Below, one piece after another: positions 45,281 through 53,345 of a stretch of DNA of 64,000 nucleotides. The stretch covers positions 62,001-126,000 of the forward strand of contig NZ_CADESW010000009.1 of NCBI RefSeq assembly GCF_902830275.1, read 5' to 3'. Both the position numbers and the translations under genes were made by a program. A model generated the notes under the pieces. The model was not told the DNA's origin. It worked only from the letters and a program-made list of their open reading frames with translations, and searched no databases. The stretch's first letter is position 1, and each line of letters starts with the position of its first letter. Origin of the DNA: Burkholderia stagnalis (GTDB taxonomy: Bacteria > Pseudomonadota > Gammaproteobacteria > Burkholderiales > Burkholderiaceae).

Positions 45281-45629
45281 ATGATTCGCGCGGCGGCGCC
45301 CGCCACCCGCGATGCATGCGCGGCCGATGCCGCGCTTTCGCAACCCGAACCGTTCGCGATCGACGCCAACCGTTCGTCGATTCTTCCGATATGCGATGCG
45401 CGACTGCGTCTGTCGCATCGATTCTCGCGAACAAAACGCGCGCGGCATTACCGCCGCATTCGCGTTCGCGCATGGCCCGGCATCTCGCGCCGGATAAAAC
45501 CCCTTCGACCTGCCCCCGGCCGCGGAATCATCATCGCCGCACCGGAATGAGCCATTCGATCGCGCGCTATGGCACACTTCGCCGTTGCTTTTTTCTTGCA
45601 TAGGCCGCCCGATTTCGCGCCAACCTGCC
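45281..45629. other. Intergenic region between porin and transglycosylase genes
   Basis: About 350 bases. Open frames here are short and arginine-rich, without ribosome binding sites or recognisable domains. I see no gene, repeat or named regulatory site. The promoter of the transglycosylase gene should be in the last 100 bases. Confidence 0.5.
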
Positions 45630-46763
45630 ATGCCGCGTCAGAAAACCCGCTCGCTCAGCACTGAAATGCTGAAAATAGCGCCGATTATTTCGATTTCGTT
45701 CATGATGCACGGCATCGCCCGGGCCGACTGCCTCGACGATGCCGCCGCGTTCCATCACGTCAACGTCAGCCTGCTGCGCGGTATCGCGCAGGTCGAATCC
45801 GGGATGAAGACCAACGCGGTCAATACGAACGCCAACGGCACCACCGACATCGGTCTCATGCAGATCAACAGCTCGTGGCTGCCGACGCTCTCGCGCGAAG
45901 GCATCTCCGAGCAGAGCCTGTACGACCCGTGCACCAACGCCTATGTCGGCGCGTGGATCCTGTCGCAGAACATCCGTCAGCTCGGGCCGACCTGGAACGC
46001 GATCGGCGCGTACAACGCCGCATCGCCCGACAAGCGCCTCGCGTATGCGCGCAAGGTGTACGACGCGATTCAAACCATCCCGGATTCGCCGGATTCCCCC
46101 ATGCCTATCCTTCCGCCGTCCTATACGCCGCCGCAGGCCTACAACCCGTTCGCCAGCCTCAGCGTCTCGGCGCCGCAAGTCACCCGCCCGCGCGCCGCCG
46201 CGCAGGCCGCGTCGGCGCCGGCCGGCCCCGCCGGCGCGTACAACTTCGGCTGGACGGTGAGCGGCGCGGATGCGGCGAAGCCGATCCAGGTGTTCGACGA
46301 CGGCGCCAAGGTCTACGTGCAGTTCAGCGACATGAAGCGCGTGCCGGCGATCTTCGCGGACACGCCGGGCGGGCGCGTGCTGGTGCCGTGGGAACCGCAG
46401 TTTCCGTATGCGGTGATCGCGCGCCCCGCGCAAGCGCTGATCTTCCAGCTCGGGGCCTATGAAGCGCGCGCGCAGCGCGCTGCGGCGGGTTCGCCGTTAC
46501 CGGCCGGCGCGCCGGCGCAGCGGCCGGCGATGGCGGCCGCCGCGAGCGCGCCACCGACGGCGAACAAGCCGGCGGGCGCCGCAAGGAGCACCGCGTCGGC
46601 CGATGCGCTCTGGTATGTGACCAAGCCGTCGGCGGGATCGACGTCGCTGCCCGTGGCTGCGGCTGCACCGGCGCCCGCCACCGCATCGGTGCCTGCACCG
46701 GCGCCCGCGCCGGCACCGGCCGCGCGCGTCAGCACGGACGCGCTCTGGTACATCTCGAAGTAA
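45630..46763 (+). CDS. VirB1-like lytic transglycosylase fused to a VirB9/TrbG-like C-terminal domain
   Basis: 377 residues from ATG at 45630; 15 more codons are open upstream but the signal peptide starts here. Signal segment at about residues 14-31. The SLT domain, residues 34-150, has the catalytic glutamate E56 in GIAQVESGMK, GLMQIN at 75-80 and AIGAYNAASPDKRLAYARKVY, as in VirB1/IpgF proteins that open peptidoglycan. Residues 203-275 read GWTVSGADAAKPIQVFDDGAKVYVQF then VPAIFADTPGGRVLVPW, closely resembling the C-terminal beta-sandwich of VirB9/TrbG/CagX. The tail is Ala/Pro-rich with two copies of a motif, SADALWYVTK (323-332) and STDALWYISK (368-377). No other T4SS gene is nearby. Confidence 0.85.
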   Translation: MPRQKTRSLSTEMLKIAPIISISFMMHGIARADCLDDAAAFHHVNVSLLRGIAQVESGMKTNAVNTNANGTTDIGLMQINSSWLPTLSREGISEQSLYDPCTNAYVGAWILSQNIRQLGPTWNAIGAYNAASPDKRLAYARKVYDAIQTIPDSPDSPMPILPPSYTPPQAYNPFASLSVSAPQVTRPRAAAQAASAPAGPAGAYNFGWTVSGADAAKPIQVFDDGAKVYVQFSDMKRVPAIFADTPGGRVLVPWEPQFPYAVIARPAQALIFQLGAYEARAQRAAAGSPLPAGAPAQRPAMAAAASAPPTANKPAGAARSTASADALWYVTKPSAGSTSLPVAAAAPAPATASVPAPAPAPAPAARVSTDALWYISK

Positions 46764-46772
46764 CGCGCCGCA

Positions 46773-47096
46773 TCAGCCGCGGCGCACCCAGATCACCTTG
46801 CCGTTGCGAATGCCCAGGTTGCGGCGGTCTTCGCGGTAATCCATCGTGCCCGGCAACGACTGGCCGTCGCGTTCGCCGACGCGCCACGGGCAGCCGCCCA
46901 GCTGTGCGATCGCGTCCGCTTCGGTCTGGCCGACCAGCGCGTCGTCCGGCGCCGCGTCGGCCTTGCAGGTAGGGGTCGTGCCGGTGTGCGCGGGATTCGG
47001 CATCGCGCCGCCCTCCGTTTTCTGGTCCGGGTTCGCGCAACCGTAGATAGATGCGCCCGCAACGAGTGCGATGACGAAGGAAATCGTGTTCTTCAA
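46773..47096 (-). CDS. Lipoprotein resembling peptidase-inhibitor family I78
   Basis: 107 residues from TTG at 47096, with GGAG five bases upstream; there is no ATG at a sensible place, and the extra open frame upstream lacks a signal. LKNTISFVIALVAGASIYGC is a lipoprotein signal with lipobox ending at C21 or so. After a short linker, residues 45-107 read DDALVGQTEADAIAQLGG, then the ending TMDYREDRRNLGIRNGKVIWVRRG. That ending matches the I78 pattern (MDYRPDRLNI-D--G-I--V-CG) of small serine-protease inhibitors. The terminal cysteine of typical I78 proteins is replaced by arginine here. It is convergent with the transglycosylase gene, nine bases apart. Confidence 0.72.
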   Translation of the reverse strand: MKNTISFVIALVAGASIYGCANPDQKTEGGAMPNPAHTGTTPTCKADAAPDDALVGQTEADAIAQLGGCPWRVGERDGQSLPGTMDYREDRRNLGIRNGKVIWVRRG

Positions 47097-47240
47097 AGGC
47101 GTCTCCGTGATGGGGCTGGCCGCGGCATGCGGCGAAGCTGCCGGTTCGTCGCGCGCTTTCGCGCGCGCCGGCGTGGCGATCCGCATCCTACCGCAACCCC
47201 GGAATGCGCCCAAGCCGGCGCCGCCGCCCGCCCCGCCCGT

Positions 47241-48020
47241 TCAGAACTTGTAGCTCACACCCGCGCCCCCGAAGTAGTTGGTGCGCGACTGCACGATCGG
47301 GCTGTCGCCGTAGCGGCCGAGCAGCCGCGACACGCCCGCCGTCGCGAGGATCGACCAGTGCTGCGAGATCGCCCGGGTCCAGGCGACCGACATCGACGCG
47401 CTGTCGATCCCGCCGCCGGTCGAGTACTGACGGAACCCGCTGCGCGCGGACTGCACGTCCGTCACGCCGTAGAACGTCTGCATGTAGCGGCCGGCGCCGC
47501 CGTGCACGGTGCCCGTCAGCACGATCTGGTCCTTCGCCGACTTGTACACCGGCACCGCGAGATCGACGTGCCCGGACACCCCGCGCGACGTGTGCGTGAC
47601 GGGCGTGTCGATCGTGACGCTCAACACCGCGCCGCCATAGATCGTCATGCCGGCACGCACGCCGACGAGCACCGAGCCGGGCACCCGGCCCATGCCCTTC
47701 AGATGGCTCGAACCCGGCAGGTCGAAGCGGTTCTCGTCCGCGCGGCCCGGGTCGTAGTCCACCGCCGCCGACACGAACGTGCCGTGCGGCAGGTCGAGCC
47801 GGTAGCCGGCGCCGTCCGACTCGCTGATGAAGAAGCCATTGTCGAAGGTCGCCGAGAACGACGGCCCGACGACGCCCCGGTACTGGCTGCTGCCCGCGTA
47901 GCGCGGCGCGATGCCGGCGCCGAGGCCGATCGAGTATTCGTTTTCCGCGTGGGCGGCAGCGGCGAAGGCGAGGCCGGCGAGCGGCACGCAGTAGCGGTAG
48001 CGGCGAAGGGTTGGGTGCAC
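47241..48020 (-). CDS. MipA/OmpV-family outer-membrane protein
   Basis: 259 residues from GTG at 48020; the start is not certain because no ribosome binding site is evident and the frame is open upstream. Signal peptide CVPLAGLAFAAAAHA. The mature part begins ENEYSIGLGAGIAPRYAGSSQYRGVVGPSFSATFDNGFFIS, the standard first strands of MipA/OmpV proteins, and ends in GGAGVSYKF with terminal phenylalanine. MipA in E. coli scaffolds a transglycosylase-amidase complex; other members are outer-membrane porin-like proteins. It is divergent from the RstA/RstB-type system, which may regulate it. Confidence 0.87.
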   Translation of the reverse strand: MHPTLRRYRYCVPLAGLAFAAAAHAENEYSIGLGAGIAPRYAGSSQYRGVVGPSFSATFDNGFFISESDGAGYRLDLPHGTFVSAAVDYDPGRADENRFDLPGSSHLKGMGRVPGSVLVGVRAGMTIYGGAVLSVTIDTPVTHTSRGVSGHVDLAVPVYKSAKDQIVLTGTVHGGAGRYMQTFYGVTDVQSARSGFRQYSTGGGIDSASMSVAWTRAISQHWSILATAGVSRLLGRYGDSPIVQSRTNYFGGAGVSYKF

Positions 48021-48228
48021 AATAGTCAGATGAAAGTCAGGGAGTCCGAAGTCTAGGGGCCGCCGCGCGCCGAAACTGTCCGGAATCTGAGGGGAATCTG
48101 TGCTCAATTGTGTTTGATTGTTGGCGATTGTGGCGATCGCGCGCGGGTTGCCGGAACGCCGGATAAAATCCCCTGCCCGCCGCCGCGCCGCCGCCTGGTC
48201 GCGCGGCGGCGCGCATTCCGAGGAAACC

Positions 48229-48954
48229 ATGAACGACGATCCGCTCAAATACCGCGTCCTGCTGATCGAGGACGACGACCGGCTGGCGCAGCTGGTCCGC
48301 GAATACCTCGACGGCTACGAATTCACGGTGACCGTCGTGCGGCGCGGCGATCTCGCCGTTGCCGCGGTGCGCGAGCACCAGCCTGCGCTCGTGCTGCTCG
48401 ACCTGATGCTGCCGAATCTCGACGGCATGGAAGTCTGCCGGCGCATTCGCGCATTCTCGAACGTGCCGGTGCTGATCCTGACCGCGCGCGCCGACGTGTA
48501 CGACCAGGTCGCGGGCCTCGAGACCGGCGCCGACGACTACGTGACGAAGCCGATCGAGCCGCGCGTGCTCGTCGCGCGCGCCCGCGCGCTGCTGCGCCGC
48601 GCGCAGCCCGCGCCGCAGGGCGAGACGGCCGCCGCGCCGGAAGCGCTCGTGTTCGGCGAATTGACGATTTCGCCGCCGAACCGCACGGTGACGTGGCGCG
48701 GCGAGCCGGTCGACCTCAAGACCGCCGAATTCAACCTGCTGGTGATCCTCGCGCGCGCGGCCGGCGTCGTGCTGAGCCGCGACGACATCCTGAAGCAGCT
48801 GCGCGGCATCGAGTTCGACGGGCTCGACCGCTCGGTCGATTCCGGCATCTCGAAGCTGCGCCGCCGCTTCGAGGACGCGTCGTCGGAGCCGCACAAGATC
48901 AAGACGATCTGGGGCCGCGGCTACCTGTTCAGCCCTTCCGCGTGGGACGAGTAA
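48229..48954 (+). CDS. OmpR-type response regulator (RstA-like)
   Basis: 241 residues from ATG at 48229 (AGGAAACC upstream). Receiver domain: acidic pocket EDD near residues 14-16, phospho-acceptor D58 in LLDLMLPNLDG, conserved T in LTARA and K in DDYVTKP. The winged-helix DNA-binding domain covers residues 135-235 (LKTAEFNLLVILARAAGVVLSRDDILKQLRG, then KIKTIWGRGYLF). The sensor kinase starts immediately after the stop (TAAATG), so the two are one operon. It is divergent from the MipA-like gene, a plausible target. Confidence 0.94.
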   Translation: MNDDPLKYRVLLIEDDDRLAQLVREYLDGYEFTVTVVRRGDLAVAAVREHQPALVLLDLMLPNLDGMEVCRRIRAFSNVPVLILTARADVYDQVAGLETGADDYVTKPIEPRVLVARARALLRRAQPAPQGETAAAPEALVFGELTISPPNRTVTWRGEPVDLKTAEFNLLVILARAAGVVLSRDDILKQLRGIEFDGLDRSVDSGISKLRRRFEDASSEPHKIKTIWGRGYLFSPSAWDE

Positions 48955-50283
48955 ATGCTGCGTTCGCTGATCAGGCTGTATCTCATCGTGATCGCGTGCG
49001 TGGTGGCGTCGATCCTGTTCATCCAGCTGTCGTTCGACCGGATCTTCTACGAGCGCGGCGCGGAAGCCTCGCGCAATTCGCTGACCACCTATGCATTCGT
49101 GCTCAACGACTATCTCGAACGCCACCCGGGCGCGAAGCGCCAGCTCGCGCTGCGCGAACTGGCGCTGCACGGCAATGAAGGGTTCAACTTCGTCTCGATG
49201 GCCGAAGCCCGCGCGCAGCTCACCGGGGTGCCGCTGCGCGATCTCGAGCGCGGCCTGATCGCGATCAGCTACAACGGCAAGGATTACTACATGCCGCTCG
49301 CGGACGGCTCCGTGCTGCACGCGCGACCGCCCGAACCGCCCGATCTCGACATCCGCATCTACGCGTACCTGCTGCTCGCGCTCGCGACGCTGTTCGCTGT
49401 CGTGACCTGGGTGCATTTCCACTGGCGCGACCTGCGCAAGCTGCAGGCCGCCGCGCGTGCGTTCGGCGCGGGCCGGCTGTCGACGCGCGCGCAACTGTCG
49501 AACAAATCGAGCGTCTACGAGCTGTCGCAGCAGTTCAACGACATGGCGCAGTGCATCGAGGCGTCGATCCAGCAGCAGCGCGAGATGATGCACGGCATCT
49601 CGCACGAGCTGAAGACGCCACTCGCGCGGCTCGAATTCGGCCTCGCGCTGCTGGAAACGCCCGACGACACCGACCGCATGCGCGAGGGCCGCGACGCGCT
49701 GCGCAGCGACGTGCGCGAACTCGACGATCTCGTCACCGAACTGCTGACGATCGGCCGCCTCGAACAGGGGCGCAGCGAACTCGTGCCGATGCGGGTCGCC
49801 GTCGACGAGCTGATTGACAGCGTGGCCGGCAACGTGACGAACGACGTCGCCGACCGCGGGCTCGCGCTCGGCGTGTCGACGCGCGGCGCACCCGCGAGCC
49901 ACGTGTGCGATCCGAAGCTCGTCGCGCGTGCGCTGCTGAACCTGATCCGCAACGGCACGCGCTATGCGGCGAGCACGGTGTCGCTCGCCGCGACGGCCGG
50001 CGCCGACGGCACGCTCGTGCTGACCGTCGACGACGACGGGCCCGGCATTCCGGCCGCCGATCGCGCACGCGTATTCGAGCCGTTCCAGCGGCTCGATTCG
50101 AGCCGCGACCGGCAGACGGGCGGGTTCGGCCTCGGGCTGGCGATCGTGCGCCGCGTCGCGCTCGTGCACGGCGGCGACGTGCGGCTCGAGGATTCGCCGC
50201 TCGGCGGCGCGCGGTTCGTGATGACGTTGCCGGCGCGGGAAGAGCCCGACGCGTTCGCCGGCCTGCCGGTGCCATCCATCTGA
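48955..50283 (+). CDS. Sensor histidine kinase (RstB-like)
   Basis: 442 residues. Two membrane helices, about residues 5-25 and 135-155, flank a 105-residue periplasmic sensor part. A HAMP domain (156-205) follows, then HisKA with phospho-acceptor H217 in MMHGISHELKTPLARLEF. The HATPase domain shows the N box (LVARALLNLIRNGTRYA), DDDGPGIP and GFGLGLAIVRRV. Overall layout and the HFHWRDLRKLQAAARAFGAGRL linker recall RstB. It phosphorylates the regulator encoded just upstream. The signal is unknown; RstB systems respond to magnesium, acid or envelope conditions in enterobacteria. Confidence 0.94.
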   Translation: MLRSLIRLYLIVIACVVASILFIQLSFDRIFYERGAEASRNSLTTYAFVLNDYLERHPGAKRQLALRELALHGNEGFNFVSMAEARAQLTGVPLRDLERGLIAISYNGKDYYMPLADGSVLHARPPEPPDLDIRIYAYLLLALATLFAVVTWVHFHWRDLRKLQAAARAFGAGRLSTRAQLSNKSSVYELSQQFNDMAQCIEASIQQQREMMHGISHELKTPLARLEFGLALLETPDDTDRMREGRDALRSDVRELDDLVTELLTIGRLEQGRSELVPMRVAVDELIDSVAGNVTNDVADRGLALGVSTRGAPASHVCDPKLVARALLNLIRNGTRYAASTVSLAATAGADGTLVLTVDDDGPGIPAADRARVFEPFQRLDSSRDRQTGGFGLGLAIVRRVALVHGGDVRLEDSPLGGARFVMTLPAREEPDAFAGLPVPSI

Positions 50284-50292
50284 GATTTTACG

Positions 50293-50311
50293 GCGGGCAC
50301 CGTGTGCCCGC
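50293..50311. terminator. Hairpin between the kinase gene and the potF remnant
   Basis: GCGGGCAC (50293-50300) pairs with GTGCCCGC (50304-50311) over a three-base loop. It lies ten bases after the kinase stop and just before the convergent end of the potF fragment; no U run on either side. Confidence 0.55.
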
Positions 50312-50312
50312 A

Positions 50313-50525
50313 TCAACGCAACGCGGCCTTGAACTTCGTCCACCAGCGGCCTTGCAGGCGCGTGAGCGCGGGCGGCTCGGCCATCGGCATGAACAGCGTC
50401 TTGCGCACCGCCTCGCCCGGATAGATGGCCGGATTGCCGCGCAGCTTCGCATCGAGGTACGCCGACGCATCCCGGTTTGCGTTCGCGTATCGCTTCGCGT
50501 TGGAAATCCGCGCCACTCCGGGCAC
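50313..50525 (-). pseudogene. 3' remnant of a PotF/SpuD-like polyamine-binding protein gene
   Basis: About 70 codons in one frame encode ARISNAKRYANANRDAS, then GNPAIYPGEAVRKTLF, and end in LQGRWWTKFKAALR. This is the last ~70 residues of a spermidine/putrescine periplasmic binding protein (family pattern: NYV-YAN-NAAS, NP-IYP-, then RL-TRLWTK-K). The roughly 290 residues upstream, including signal and ligand site, are missing. The preceding DNA reads in another frame as the start of aguB, so a deletion has joined the two. No start codon with a ribosome binding site serves the fragment. Confidence 0.82.
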
Positions 50526-50653
50526 ACGACCCCGTTCGCGCCCTGGCGCGCCGCGTCGCGCACGAGCCGCTCGGCCGTCGCCAGGTTGTCTTCGATCGTC
50601 CAGCTGCCCGACGCCATCTGCACGGCGGCGACGGTGATCATCCTCGACGACAT
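50526..50653 (-). pseudogene. aguB: 5' fragment of N-carbamoylputrescine amidase gene (aguB), truncated by deletion
   Basis: ATG at 50653 follows GGAGGA eight bases upstream and is 32 bases after the aguA stop, so translation should still begin. The first ~43 residues (MSSRMITVAAVQMASGSWT, IEDNLATAERLVRDAARQGANGVV) are those of a carbon-nitrogen hydrolase of the AguB type. The catalytic Glu-Lys-Cys residues, which come later, are absent. The frame then runs out of phase over the potF remnant to a stop near 50288, predicting a 121-residue chimera that should be inactive. The exact junction is near 50520-50530. Confidence 0.82.
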
Positions 50654-50685
50654 GGTTTCGTTCCTCCTGCTGGACGCGTCGCCGC

Positions 50686-51720
50686 TCAGGCGCGCGCGGG
50701 CATCACGGCGGGCTGCTGCTGCGTCGAGCAATGAATGCTGCCGCCGCCCATCGACAGCGCGGTGATCGGCAGCAGCTCGACGCGGCGATCCGGGAACGCG
50801 CGCTCGAACACCGCGCGGGCCGCGGCGTCCTGCTCGATGCCGAATGCCGTCGAGATCACCGCGCCGTTCACCAGGATGTCGTTCACGTAACAGTCGCAAT
50901 AGCGCTCCGAGCCGTAGCGGTCGGCGACGATCGGCGACGGCAGGTCGAGCAGCTCGAAACGGCGGCCGGCCGCGTCCGTCGCAAGCGCCAGCGCGCGGCG
51001 GTTCTCCTGCATCACGCGGAAATAGTCGCCCTGCTCGGGGCTCGCCGCCTGGCACAGCATCTTGCCCGGCGCGATGCCGTCGACGTGGCCGTTCGTCTCC
51101 ACTTCGTCCGGATTGCCCGGCAGCCAGACGATCTTCGCCATGCCGAGCATGCGCCGCAGTTCGGCCTCGATCTCCGCCCGATTCATCTGCGGGTTGCGGT
51201 TCGGATGCAGCAGGCAGCTTTCGGTGGTCACGAGCGTGCCCTGCCCGTCCACGTAGAACGCGCTGCCTTCCAGCACCATGTGCGAGTTGAAGATGCGCGC
51301 GCCCGCGGCGCGTGCGATGTCCTGCCCGAGCTGCTGGCAACCGTCGTACGGGTGGTACTTCTCGCCCCAGCTGTTGAAGCGGAACACGGCGGCCGCGAGC
51401 TCGCCGCGCTCGCCCTGCAGGAAGATCGGCCCGCAATCGCGCACCCAGTTGTCTTCGGCGGCAACGGGCAGCACCTCGACGCCGCGGCCGACCATTTCCC
51501 GCGCCGCATCGGCGCAGGCCGCGTGCGCCACCACGATGCAGCGCTGATAACGCGCGATGGTCTGCGCGACCAGTGCGAATTCCCGGCAGACCTGCGGGTA
51601 ATGCTCGCCCCACAATGCCTCGCGATCCTGCAGCACCGGCCAGCCCAGCCAGGTCGCGGCCATCGGTTCCCATTCCGCCGGCATGCGGTAGCCGGCCTGG
51701 CGGGCGTCGAAACGGCTCAT
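50686..51720 (-). CDS. aguA: Agmatine deiminase
   Basis: 344 residues, family PPAD. The enzyme converts agmatine to N-carbamoylputrescine plus ammonia. Motifs: AEDNWVRDCGPIFL (substrate aspartates), VLEGSAFYVDGQGTLVTTESCLLHPNRNP, NGHVDGIA with the catalytic His-Asp, and GGGSIHCSTQQ with the catalytic cysteine near residue 335. ATG at 51720 has GGAG seven bases upstream; extra open frame above it lies in the promoter. The next gene, aguB, is truncated, so the product could not be processed by the local partner. The divergent LysR gene probably regulates it. Confidence 0.95.
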   Translation of the reverse strand: MSRFDARQAGYRMPAEWEPMAATWLGWPVLQDREALWGEHYPQVCREFALVAQTIARYQRCIVVAHAACADAAREMVGRGVEVLPVAAEDNWVRDCGPIFLQGERGELAAAVFRFNSWGEKYHPYDGCQQLGQDIARAAGARIFNSHMVLEGSAFYVDGQGTLVTTESCLLHPNRNPQMNRAEIEAELRRMLGMAKIVWLPGNPDEVETNGHVDGIAPGKMLCQAASPEQGDYFRVMQENRRALALATDAAGRRFELLDLPSPIVADRYGSERYCDCYVNDILVNGAVISTAFGIEQDAAARAVFERAFPDRRVELLPITALSMGGGSIHCSTQQQPAVMPARA

Positions 51721-51821
51721 CGGATGTTCTCCTCGTTGATCGATGACCCATTGTGCTGCCGTTGAAATCTGATGAAAATTGATCTTTCCTGCACCGATCG
51801 ATCGATTTTTTTCATACCTCC

Positions 51822-52739
51822 ATGCCACGCATACCATCGCTGAAGCTGCTGATCGGCTTCGAGGCGGCCGCCCGGCTCGGCAATTTCTCGCGCGCGGCCG
51901 ACGAGCTGCACCTGTCGCAGTCGGCCATCAGCCACCAGATCCAGCAACTCGAGGAACAGCTCGGGCAGCCGCTGTTTCGCCGCGTCGGCCGAGGCGTCGA
52001 GCTGACGGTGGGCGGCGAGGTGCTGCAGCGCAGCGTGCAGCGCTCGCTGGAGACGCTGCGCAGCGGGCTCGGGCGCATCGGCACCTACCTGACGCCCGGC
52101 CTCGTCGTGCTGGTCTGCCCCGCGCCGTTGCTGCACGGCTGGCTGCAGCCTCGCCTCGAGCGGATGCGGCAGGACATCCCCGAGCTGTGCCCGCTGCTGT
52201 CGACCGACGAGACCGCGCGCTACGTCGACGAGATCGACGTCGACATCACGATCGGGCAGCGCCCGCTCATGCAGACGGGGCTGCTCGAAATACCGTTCCT
52301 GCAGGACGAGCGGGTCACCGTGTGCACGCCTGCGCTCGCGGCGCGGCTCGACGCGCTGCCGATCGAGCAGCATCACCTGCATGCGGGGCTCGTGTGCCTC
52401 GAGGAAGACATCGTCCGCGAGGATACGGCGGCCGTGCTTCGCGGCCAGCTCGCCGCGTTCCAGGACAAGACGATCTACGACGATCAGCGCCTCGCGCTCG
52501 ATGCGGCACTGCGCGGGCGCGGCATCGCATGCCTGCCGCGGCGGCTGGCGGACGACAGCATCGAACGGGGCTTGCTGACGATCCTGTCCGGATATCCGCG
52601 GCTGCCCGGAACGTCGTGGTGGATATCGCGGGTGACGCAGGCGCCTCGGTCGCAGACGGTTGCCGACGTGTTCGACTGGCTGTGCCGGCAGGGGGATGGC
52701 GACGATCGTCAGGCCGGCGCGACTGATCGGTCGGCGTGA
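51822..52739 (+). CDS. LysR-family regulator next to the agmatine locus
   Basis: 305 residues. HTH at residues 1-60 (LLIGFEAAARLGNFSRAADELHLSQSAISHQIQQLEEQLG), typical of the GcvA-like subgroup. The effector domain is residues 90-295 (DVDITIGQRPLMQTGLLEIPFLQDE). It is divergent from aguA with 101 bases between the starts, so regulation of agmatine catabolism is likely by position. The intergenic stretch is AT-richer than the genes (TTGATCGATGACCCA, GATTTTTTTC) and should contain both promoters. Confidence 0.88.
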   Translation: MPRIPSLKLLIGFEAAARLGNFSRAADELHLSQSAISHQIQQLEEQLGQPLFRRVGRGVELTVGGEVLQRSVQRSLETLRSGLGRIGTYLTPGLVVLVCPAPLLHGWLQPRLERMRQDIPELCPLLSTDETARYVDEIDVDITIGQRPLMQTGLLEIPFLQDERVTVCTPALAARLDALPIEQHHLHAGLVCLEEDIVREDTAAVLRGQLAAFQDKTIYDDQRLALDAALRGRGIACLPRRLADDSIERGLLTILSGYPRLPGTSWWISRVTQAPRSQTVADVFDWLCRQGDGDDRQAGATDRSA

Positions 52740-52809
52740 GGTATTCCGGCCGGCCGTGAGAAAATCCACGCCATCCGGTTTCTTTCCTCTCCTCGACAAC
52801 AGGATTCGC

Positions 52810-53064
52810 ATGACCACGCACATCACGATCGAATTCACCGACCACGCGGCAGAAGCAGTCGGCGATCAAACCAGCACCAACTTTTCCTACGACCAGGGCG
52901 CGCTTCTGCCGCAACCGGGTGACTTCGTCGAACTCGAAAACCTGCAGCAGACGTTTCTCGTGATCGGCCGGGTGTTTTCGCTCAAGACGAACACGAGCGC
53001 CGTCAAGCTCGTGCTCGACTTGCCGCCGGCGGATGATCAGCAGGGGTTCGGGCTGGAGGAGTGA
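52810..53064 (+). CDS. Small hypothetical protein, 84 residues
   Basis: 84 residues from ATG at 52810 with a modest AGGA upstream. Sequence MTTHITIEFTDHAAEAVGDQ then FVELENLQQTFLVIGRVFSL suggests a small beta-rich soluble protein, acidic at the C-terminus (DDQQGFGLEE). No signal peptide and no known domain. Codon use is that of the neighbouring genes, which supports a real gene. Function unknown. It lies 70 bases after the LysR gene on the same strand. Confidence 0.65.
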   Translation: MTTHITIEFTDHAAEAVGDQTSTNFSYDQGALLPQPGDFVELENLQQTFLVIGRVFSLKTNTSAVKLVLDLPPADDQQGFGLEE

Positions 53065-53078
53065 GTGGAGTTGGGCGC

Positions 53079-53321
53079 GTGACAGCGCCGTTCGATTGGG
53101 TGGCGCGGCGGTCGGCTGCGATGCGGGCGCGCTTTCCGGACCTGACGATCATCCACACCTGCGATACGCGTTGCACGGGCGGGAAGCGAATGCCACTAAC
53201 CGAGCGTGGCCGGGAGCTTGACAAGATCGATGCGCGCATCGCCGTGCGGCAGCCCGCAAAAGCGCTGCAGACAGCGCAATCGGCATCCGAAGCGCGACGA
53301 CGGGAGGGTCGACCGGCTTGA
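53079..53321 (+). CDS. Possible small hypothetical protein
   Basis: 80 residues if read from GTG at 53079, which has GGAG about nine bases upstream; the same frame is also open from GTG 53061, overlapping the previous stop. The product is basic with two cysteines (IIHTCDTRCTGGKRMPLTERGRELDKIDARIAV) and no recognised family. The end (QTAQSASEARRREGRPA) is low complexity. It might be translated with the 84-residue protein, but evidence is limited to frame and position. Confidence 0.4.
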   Translation: MTAPFDWVARRSAAMRARFPDLTIIHTCDTRCTGGKRMPLTERGRELDKIDARIAVRQPAKALQTAQSASEARRREGRPA

Positions 53322-53345
53322 ACTCACCGACGCCCCTGCATTCCT

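Noticed and set aside
45281-45603. Short open frames of 61-95 codons after the porin gene
   Set aside because: Low-complexity, basic, without ribosome binding sites or hydrophobic or domain patterns; treated as intergenic.
45630-46763. Part of a type IV secretion locus
   Set aside because: Only VirB1- and VirB9-like domains in a single gene; no VirB4, B8, B10, B11 or D4 homologues in 64 kb.
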